Assembly: GCF_036588685.1 (NCBI RefSeq) | Contig: NW_026963310.1 | Span: 1,302,001-1,366,000, forward strand | Length of the DNA stretch: 64,000 nucleotides | From: Mytilus trossulus | Taxonomy: Eukaryota > Mollusca > Bivalvia > Mytilida > Mytilidae | Direction: 5' to 3' | Part shown: piece by piece, positions 59,508 through 64,000 of the stretch | Position numbering within the stretch: the stretch's first letter is position 1 | How the letters are laid out: every line of letters begins with the position of its first letter | Program-made: the position numbers and the translations under genes | Notes under the pieces: generated by a model | What the model saw: the letters and a program-made list of their open reading frames with translations, nothing else | Told to the model about the DNA's origin: nothing | Databases searched by the model: none

Positions 59508-61533
59508 GTTAGTGGTTACTTTCGTATATGCAATGAAATGTTATGTGATTTTGTTTTATAGTGCTAGGCAGGATAAAACAGTACACATATCAAAGATGAA
59601 TTTTGCATATTTTTTGGGAAAGTGCAAATTTAAAAGATTAATAGAAGGAAATCAATGGTAGTACTACATCTAAAGGGTAACATTCATTCGTTATTTTTTT
59701 TTTTATTAAATTCACATCGTCAAATCTTCTTATCTTGGTTTGGCATAATTAATAATTCAAATTTCACAGAAGTCTTTATTAAAACATTACTAAGGTTATA
59801 ATTTGAAATTACCTCCACAAACAGGCATAGAATCATTCCACTGACCAGACTGCAAACATGTTAAATGGGTGTTCCCAATTAAGTAATAGCCATATTTACA
59901 GGAAACGACAACGGATTCTCCGTATTGATATCTTGATTTTCTGTCTAATGTCTCTAAATTAAATACCGTCAGGTTTGGACATATTGCACCTATGAAAACA
60001 TTTTTTTTAAATTAAATTCTGTATAAAACTGTGACATTTTAGTCATTTGATAAAAAAAACTTCTACAATATTAGATTAAATCATAAAATATATGAAAACA
60101 AGAACATAACTAATAGGATAAATGAGATTAACATTTTATGAATAGATGATTTTGACATTCCTGCCAAAAATCGACTAATTTGTTGCTAAGGTAGCAGCAA
60201 CCATTTCTGATGAAGGGCATTGTTTATTTCATGATGTGTTTGAACTGGGGTGTCCTTTTGCGCACTTTCCGCCCAATAGTGCACCATATATGCTCGATAT
60301 GGTTCAAATCCGGGCTAAGGAAGATGAACCGAATTCTATTGGAACAATGGATCTTCCTCCACGATGCTAATTTTCAACTTTGGCGAGATGTGCACTACAT
60401 TGGATACGGGAAACTGTGTGTCTATTCGTAAGCAAAGGTCTCCGAATGGTATTATCGCACGATAACCAGTAGCGATGAGACGATGTCGAACAGTTCTTGT
60501 TAAAAGACTCCTGTATACCCACCCCTCTCTTTTAGGATTATATTGTATGCAATGGTACTGCTTCTGACCAACCTTTATTATGCCTGATTTTCCCTAGCAA
60601 ATGGTTTAGGGGGTCTTCATTATCTCGGAATGTCTTTTACATCGTTTATTGCCTGATTTTTATTCTTAAAACGACTTATAGAGGAATGGTGATGACCAAC
60701 AATACGTGCAGTTGTTACAGCCACATCCCTGCTTTTCTCATGCTGATAATCTGCCATATTGCTGCAGTTAAGAGTTGTCGAGGACCCATTAAAAGGTGTC
60801 AATCACATAACTTTTAAATCTTGGTTATTTAAAGTGTTGAAAACAACGAGGATAAAAAACATCTGTTTTTTTTCTGTTTACGGGTACAGTAGCTACATGT
60901 GTAGATAAGAACTTATCGAGTCGTTATTTTTTGATTAAATTTAGGTGATACTTAAATATTGTTTAGCTTATTCTATTTTACCAAATTATATTACAAAAAA
61001 AAAGAGTGTTTTTTTTAATTTCAATTTCGATTTTGTGTTGCAATACTTTTTTCAGGTGTATAGTTAAGAATACAGTCTCTGCAGAAGCTCTGACAACTTA
61101 TAACATGTGTTGGTTCAAGCTATTTTACTACCACTATATGGTGTAATTATGCAAAACGATTTAAAATAAGAGTTCACCTGACACTATTAAGAAATCCAGG
61201 TTATACTCTATAGGAAGTTCAACGTAACAAGAACAATGGATCAACGCATTAAAATTAAATGTACATATATAAATTATTAGTTTTACATTCGAAATCGGAA
61301 TCAGATCTTACCGCTGCAAATTGGAACGTTGCATCTTTCCCACTGAACTGTACCTCTTGAATCTATATAACACCAGGGACCACCATCATTGTCAGGATCT
61401 CTTGTAGGCGTTCTACAGTAATTCTTTTCTTCTGTGCTATAATGTTTATTTTTCCAAAAAGCACAATTATGGCCATTCCTTGTGATGTTGGTCTTGCCGT
61501 TGTAATGAAGATCATTTACCGTGGCTCTGCAAT
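44022..61533 (-). CDS. Minus-strand Kringle/Sushi/EGF/Ig gene(s) B and C; 5' end not in window
   Basis: There are fourteen exons. In coding order they are 61312-61533 Kringle, 59813-59989 CCP, 59008-59121 EGF, 57623-57643 mini-exon, 55617-55844 Kringle 1, 54412-54624 Kringle 2, 51595-51771 CCP, 50420-50547 and 49807-49951 Ig1, 49208-49344 and 46585-46717 Ig2, 46055-46173 and 44796-44958 Ig3, and 44022-44044 tail. All inter-domain junctions are phase 1 with no stop. From Kringle 1 onwards each exon is a close paralogue of a gene A exon, mostly of identical length; both EGF exons are missing. The first three exons equal gene A's Kringle 2-CCP-EGF 1. Either one long gene encodes all of it, or B (57.6-44.0 kb) and a partial C (61.5-59.0 kb) are separate. 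No ATG-containing signal exon for B was found between 57.6 and 59.0 kb. The product is probably secreted. Confidence 0.75.
44310..44465 (+). repeat. Degenerate R2 tail copy
   Basis: GAGCGAGATCTGCCTACCCT, 'GGAACACCAGATATCAGC' and 'AGTTTTCTATATATTC' follow the order of 24165-24375 with many changes. It lies in the last intron of gene B. Confidence 0.55.
44796..44958 (-). CDS. Gene B exon: Ig domain 3, second half
   Basis: It is 163 nt, the same as gene A exon 12. It encodes [14 protein letters not shown] and ends VIFRN at C|GTATGT. Acceptor TTATCTTAG|TTT is identical to gene A's. Confidence 0.87.
46055..46173 (-). CDS. Gene B exon: Ig domain 3, first half
   Basis: It is 119 nt and enters in phase 1 after TTTTTTTAG. 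It contains [14 protein letters not shown] and ends TCA|GTAAGT (phase 0). It is the direct paralogue of 27071-27189. Confidence 0.88.
46585..46717 (-). CDS. Gene B exon: Ig domain 2, second half
   Basis: It is 133 nt, phase 0 in and phase 1 out. It reads [13 protein letters not shown] and ends AVTY at ACG|GTATAT, the same unusual donor as gene A exon 10. Confidence 0.88.
46748..47922. repeat. Large foldback structure with 'AAATCTATGGCAGATT' arms
   Basis: The left arm (46748-46860) has GTAGGACTCAAATCAATGG, AAATCTATGGCAGATT and AAATGTGACGTCATGCC. The right arm (about 47780-47922) carries their reverse complements in mirrored order: AATCTGCCATAGATTTGAG, GAACGTCACATTTGC, ATAGATTTGAGTCCTGC. AAATCTATGGC-like units recur through both arms. 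The middle contains an R3 copy (47118-47270). It lies in the intron between the Ig2 halves of gene B. Confidence 0.75.
47118..47270 (-). repeat. R3 repeat copy within the foldback structure
   Basis: GTTATCAAAGGTACCAGGAT starts it, then the core GCCAGACGCACGTTTCGTCT and 'AAGTTGAAGAGCATTGAGGACC'. It matches the minus-strand orientation of the 31-33 kb cluster. Confidence 0.8.
48101..48895. repeat. Tandem pair of 400-bp units, each with a 150-bp palindrome
   Basis: Unit 1 starts at 48101 and unit 2 at 48501. Both start TTATTACATT and share ATTGATTTCCCAGTT, AATTTCACATGTGAA, GTTGTCAAGACGTCGATAAC. Each unit ends in a long palindrome (48339-48496 and about 48737-48892): AGTATAACTAATCGCCGTAT, GACCGAACG and GGATTAAAC on the left are mirrored by GTTTAATCC, CGTTCGGTC and ATACGGCGATTAGTTATACT. 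Confidence 0.85.
49208..49344 (-). CDS. Gene B exon: Ig domain 2, first half
   Basis: It is 137 nt, phase 1 in (TTTTATAG|CA) and phase 0 out (AAT|GTATGT). [19 protein letters not shown] is highly similar to gene A exon 9. Confidence 0.88.
49807..49951 (-). CDS. Gene B exon: Ig domain 1, second half
   Basis: It is 145 nt, the same as gene A exon 8. It has [20 protein letters not shown] with the second Ig cysteine, and ends AAAG|GTAAAT. Confidence 0.88.
50420..50547 (-). CDS. Gene B exon: Ig domain 1, first half
   Basis: It is 128 nt with acceptor TTGTTAACAG|CC and donor GAC|GTAATC. It contains [19 protein letters not shown] and the core Trp (VIEW), two codons shorter than gene A exon 7. It follows the CCP exon directly; no EGF exon was seen in the 1 kb between (50548-51594). 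Confidence 0.85.
50700..50855. repeat. Foldback element in gene B
   Basis: TTTAGGAGGGGTATTTGCG and AATACCAGTC are mirrored by GACTGGTATTTTTTCGC and AAATACTCCTAAAG, around GGTAAATTTCCCGAGCCGTA and its complement. It lies exactly where gene A has its two EGF exons (between CCP and Ig 1). Confidence 0.8.
51595..51771 (-). CDS. Gene B exon: Sushi/CCP domain
   Basis: 59 codons, phase 1-1, acceptor TTTAAAAAG|GT, donor G|GTTTGT. Four CCP cysteines are present ([25 protein letters not shown]). The sequence [14 protein letters not shown] is nearly shared by all three CCP exons in the window. Confidence 0.9.
53440..54130 (-). mobile_element. Decayed LINE C-terminal domain fragment
   Basis: On the minus strand, with stops and frameshifts, it gives [63 protein letters not shown] and [12 protein letters not shown], preceded by FYKDII and KCWKL-like blocks. 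This order resembles the region after reverse transcriptase in L1/CR1-like LINEs. It lies in the intron between Kringle 2 and CCP of gene B. The identification is by pattern only. Confidence 0.5.
54412..54624 (-). CDS. Gene B exon: Kringle 2
   Basis: 71 codons, phase 1-1, acceptor TACCCCAG|ATTGTAG, donor GGGG|GTAAGT. Six Kringle cysteines are present with NYCRTP, RGPWCF and SCNVLVC. It is two codons shorter than gene A's copy. Confidence 0.88.
54995..55185 (-). repeat. R1 repeat copy, uninterrupted reference for the LINE site
   Basis: It runs AAGATGATGTGGTATGATTG to 'AACTAACGGCCTTA'. It includes CTCATACCGCATAGTCAAC, the intact form of the site into which the LINE at 38900 inserted. Confidence 0.82.
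55617..55844 (-). CDS. Gene B exon: Kringle 1
   Basis: 228 nt, phase 1-1, acceptor TATTTGTAG|AT as in gene A, donor G|GTATGT. It contains [27 protein letters not shown] and QPWCYTG. All six cysteines are present. Confidence 0.9.
56425..56600 (+). repeat. Diverged R3-like repeat fragment
   Basis: 'CCTAGTACCTTTAATAACT', 'CACTGGGTCGAAGCCACT' and 'AAGGCATTGATTACCTCAGC' are all landmarks of the 31-33 kb R3 cluster, but the palindromic core is missing. Confidence 0.5.
56860..57365 (-). mobile_element. 5'-truncated reverse-transcriptase element with R2 tail
   Basis: The minus strand 57365-57250 reads [18 protein letters not shown] and '[15 protein letters not shown]'. It then runs through the R2 tail (TTCACGAATGCGACC, GCACATGTGGAACTGG) to an A-rich end near 56880. 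It is the same layout as 42640-43330. Confidence 0.7.
57623..57643 (-). CDS. Candidate 21-nt symmetric mini-exon upstream of Kringle 1
   Basis: On the minus strand: TTTATTTTTTCAG|AA GTG TCA GAA AAC ATA TTT G|GTAAGAT. It is phase 1 at both ends and encodes VSENIF, resembling SQNIH at the end of gene A exon 1, with an identical donor. The frame stays open upstream of it but has no ATG before an in-frame stop. Either it is a mini-exon or the rest of a degraded first exon. Confidence 0.5.
58455..58690. repeat. Dispersed repeat remnants (R1-like, then another family)
   Basis: TCAGGTCCTTTATAGC, GTTAAAGTCCGTACTTTGACC and 'GTCTCATTGGC' follow the R1 order. The next stretch (AAAGAGACAACCCGACTAAG, ACACCCGAAGGCCATCAATG) looks like a second dispersed family. 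No EGF or signal-peptide exon was found between 57.7 and 59.0 kb. Confidence 0.55.
59008..59121 (-). CDS. Gene C exon: calcium-binding-type EGF domain
   Basis: 38 codons, phase 1-1, acceptor ACTTTTTAG|AT, donor A|GTATGT. DVDEC, CQNGGTC and 'YMCTC' give six cysteines and the calcium-binding EGF signature. It is the counterpart of gene A EGF 1. No second EGF follows. Confidence 0.9.
59475..59503 (+). repeat. (CT)n microsatellite
   Basis: About 14 uninterrupted CT units. It lies in the intron between the CCP and EGF exons of gene C. Confidence 0.95.
59813..59989 (-). CDS. Gene C exon: Sushi/CCP domain
   Basis: 59 codons, phase 1-1, acceptor TTTTCATAG|GT, donor G|GTAATT. Four cysteines ([26 protein letters not shown]). 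[12 protein letters not shown] matches the gene B CCP. Confidence 0.9.
60225..60830 (-). pseudogene. Tc1-like transposase relic with internal deletion
   Basis: The minus strand first gives an N-terminal helix-turn-helix-like part ([27 protein letters not shown]). Then come '[13 protein letters not shown]', [14 protein letters not shown] and [11 protein letters not shown] with GRKVR. The last is the end of the DDE domain of Tc1/mariner transposases. The first catalytic region (normally SDESRF, here SNRIRF) runs directly into SPDLN, so the core between them is deleted. Frameshifts occur as well, so it is inactive. It lies in the intron between Kringle and CCP of gene C. Confidence 0.75.
61312..61533 (-). 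CDS. Gene C exon: Kringle domain (Kringle-2 type)
   Basis: 74 codons, phase 1-1, acceptor ATACGTAG|AT, donor [41 protein letters not shown] and RCNVPIC give six cysteines. It resembles the second Kringle of A and B more than the first, so a Kringle-1 exon and a signal exon are expected further upstream, outside the window. Confidence 0.9.
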
Positions 61534-61629
61534 CTACGTATTGATAAACTTCATTTAATTAAATGTGTTTTATAAACAAAGACAGTATTCAAGGTTCAAT
61601 GTTAACTTTGTTACAATCCCAGATTCTGT

Positions 61630-61850
61630 TTACTATAAAGAGGGCCGAAAGATAACAGAGGAACAGTCAAACTAATGAATCGAAAATAAACTGACAACAA
61701 CATGGCTAAAAATGAAAATGACAAACAAACATATAATAACACACACAAACCGACATAGAAAACTAAACACTGAGCAACACGATTCCGACCAAAAACTTTG
61801 GATGATCTCAGGTATTTCGGAAGGATGGGCACATCCATTCAGAAGGTCAT
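61630..61850 (-). repeat. R2 tail copy
   Basis: GAAAGATAACAGAGGAACAG, 'AAACTGACAACAACATGGC', TAGAAAACTAAACACTGAGC and GGATGATCTCAGGTATTTCG are the reverse complement of the order at 24165-24375. Another copy starts at about 63955 and leaves the window. Confidence 0.75.
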
Positions 61851-62880
61851 TCACCGATGTAATTGCACAATATACAAAATTCAACACGAAAAGTCGTAAT
61901 AAAATGGGAAAATCAAAAGTTCAAACACATAGAAAGAATGAATAATAACTGTTATATTCCTGATATGGTACACACATTTTCTTTTGTAAAAAATAGTGGA
62001 TTAAACCTGGTTTTATAGCGAGCTAATACTTTCACCTTTATGACAGTCGCTTAAAACATCCATTATATTGATAAGGTGTGAACAAACCAAACAGAAATAA
62101 AAGCTAAAAACGTAAAAAAATAAGAATACAGCAGTCAACATTGTGTTATAATTTTTATGATTATAAAAACAAACAATTATATAGGAAAAGAATCAAAGGG
62201 ACACACAGACATGGCACAATAGCAAAAATAGAAAAACAACACAAATATGACATTTAAAAAAAATACAGTTTCGGGATTTAAAAGTACAAGGCCACGCTAT
62301 ATGTAAGAAATAAACATGAAAAGGCATAACAACAAAACACATTAGAAAAATGAAAGTTAAGAATACAAAAATTTATCATAGTACACAATGACGGGATGTA
62401 TTAGAACAGATCCACGTCAAATGGCTATTATCAAAAACAGACTAGACAGAAAAGTAATATTCACAGGGAAAGCAATAAAAGGATACTGTTACACATTATG
62501 AAGATGATCCACAGCGCCATATAGCGTTGACTCAGCGTTGAGTCTTTGAACAGAGTATGCATAATTTGGACTGTTTGATTTATTATCACCTTTGAATGGC
62601 GAAATGCATTTATAGTTTACATCTGATTTTATAGCGAATACAAATAAATAGCCATCAAATGCTTAGTTCAGTACATCTTGGTGAGTTATTAAAGCATGAA
62701 ATAAACAAAAGCAAACGATTATTGTAAGATAACACAGATAGGAAGAGTTTTTGAATTGCTCTTACATTTTTACTAGGGAACAATTTTGTCAACTATCGGA
62801 AATTTGATAAATCGCCAAGCGGAATTTTCTTTTAAAAGAACTTTTTGTTGTGAGTTACAATGTATGACTAAAATCATTAT

Positions 62881-63033
62881 AGGATTAAAGACATTTGTTT
62901 TTAGAGGTTATTGATGTGTAAATCGAGGCGACTAACTCACAAACTGAATTAAAGTCCGAATTTTATGTCAAGTTTGTGAGTTAGAGACCCGGTTTACACA
63001 TCAATAACCTCTAGAAAAAAGGTATTCAATCCT
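62881..63033. repeat. Foldback element
   Basis: TTTTAGAGGTTATTGATGTG, TAAATC and ACTAACTCACAAACT are mirrored by AGTTTGTGAGTTAG, GGTTTACACATC and AATAACCTCTAGAAAA. The outer bases AGGATT/AATCCT also pair. No open frame is present. Confidence 0.85.
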
Positions 63034-63589
63034 TATTATTCTTCAGCCAAACATACGCAATTACTAATTCACATTTTTACTTTGATGGCTACTATATGTA
63101 CCATCAGAAACACAATGGCATGTCGTAACTAAGGAGTACGCCGCCATCTTGACTTTTTAAAAAACTTAAATGTCCGATAAACGCAACAGAATCTAAAATA
63201 CAATAGCACCTACCACCAAAACTTCATTTCAATTAGATAATATCCGAATTTGAAGCGTACAAGTAACGAAATAATCTTCCGTCTGAAAGTTTTCAATCAT
63301 ATGACGTCGTGTTTTGCCATGACGTAAATTCGCCAAATCATACATGAAATATCCCGGAATTTTATTTAAATTTTATTTTTATACATTTTCGAAGCTTTAT
63401 TGCATTTTGTTTTTGTTTTTTTTGTTATATATGCATTAGAATAGAAACAACTGTTATGCAATTGTTTTATAATCTCAACTTGCTGAAAATCCCAATATTC
63501 CTGCAAGAATGTGTATCGCCCATAAATAGATTACGAAAGTAGTTTAGGAAATATGGTTTATCGAAGTGTAAACCAAGAGAAAAATTCTA

Positions 63590-63935
63590 ATTGACCAATC
63601 CTATTCAAGTATTTATAGATATGCAAATGATATAAGAATTACTAAAGATTAATCGACACAAAATCTGATCCAAAAACTTTATAATATTTTTATATATTTG
63701 GATGATATATTGGATCACAAAAATATGACGACTTCAGTTTATTCACTACAATGATTTTTCCTATCGAACTGGCTTTAAATAAAGCTTATACTAACAATGA
63801 AAACTGCCCTCTCCTGAGTCTTTATATCTATATATGTATTTAACTGGAAGCTTAATACTAAAATTTATGATAAAAGAGATGAATTTTCATTTCCTATTGT
63901 TAGAGGGTTTCGTTCCCTTGTAACCATATAATGGT
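63590..63935 (+). mobile_element. Decayed reverse-transcriptase fragment
   Basis: The + strand gives PIELALNKAYTNNENCPLLS, then after a frame change KLNTKIYDKRDEFSFPIV. It is the same conserved block (YDKRDEFSF) as the minus-strand copy near 43.2 kb but in a different subfamily. Stops and frame changes are present. Confidence 0.65.
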
Positions 63936-64000
63936 ATTTATATATCTCAAAAGAGTGACGAAAGATACCGGAGGGACAGTCAAACTCGTATATCGAAAAT

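Larger units (their letters stand above)
61534..64000. other. Sequence upstream of gene C's first visible exon
   Basis: No Kringle-1 or signal-peptide exon was found. The stretch holds an R2 copy (61630-61850), R4 blocks (61990-62095), a foldback element (62881-63033) and a reverse-transcriptase fragment (63590-63935). Confidence 0.6.

Overview
The window is AT-rich, intron-rich animal DNA. It is best explained as bivalve mollusc and most likely a mussel. The reasons are a single-exon B-box/coiled-coil/NHL-type gene, long AT-rich introns, extracellular Kringle, Sushi, EGF and Ig modules on separate phase-1 exons, and many short dispersed repeats and foldback elements. The organism call is an inference. 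No RNA gene, CRISPR array or prokaryotic feature was seen.

Layout. (1) 1-5.1 kb is repeat-bearing intergenic DNA. (2) 5.36-6.84 kb, + strand: an intact single-exon TRIM-like gene without a RING. (3) 9.13-30.79 kb, + strand: 'gene A', a complete 13-exon gene that I reconstructed splice site by splice site. The exons sum to 1806 nt, giving 601 residues. The order is signal peptide, Kringle, Kringle, Sushi/CCP, EGF, EGF, three I-set Ig domains and a 7-residue tail ending GFG-stop. (4) 30.8-44.0 kb is repeat-rich intergenic DNA. It holds a decayed tandem copy of the 3' end of the TRIM-like gene (about 36 kb) and a nearly full-length but broken LINE (38.90-42.47 kb). The LINE sits inside an older dispersed repeat. 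(5) 44.02-61.53 kb, - strand: 14 exons of the same modules, facing gene A tail to tail. Read 5' to 3' they encode Kringle, CCP, EGF, a 21-nt mini-exon, Kringle, Kringle, CCP, three Ig domains and the same GFG-stop tail exon. All junctions are phase-compatible. The set may be one long gene whose 5' end lies beyond 64 kb, or a complete paralogue 'B' preceded by a partial paralogue 'C'. I found no signal-peptide exon for B. (6) 61.5-64 kb is repeats, including a reverse-transcriptase fragment.

The most interesting content is this convergent paralogue cluster with the order Kringle-Kringle-Sushi-(EGF)-Ig-Ig-Ig. I recognise no named family with it. No transmembrane segment is visible, so gene A's product is predicted to be secreted. 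A role in extracellular recognition, adhesion or innate defence is inference only. Differences between the copies (loss of both EGF exons in B, a GC-AG intron in A, an extra Kringle-CCP-EGF block in C) point to recent duplication and exon turnover. Transposable-element debris fills the introns and intergenic DNA: a FLYWCH-containing TIR element, a Tc1-like transposase relic, LINE 3'-domain relics and palindromic foldback elements.
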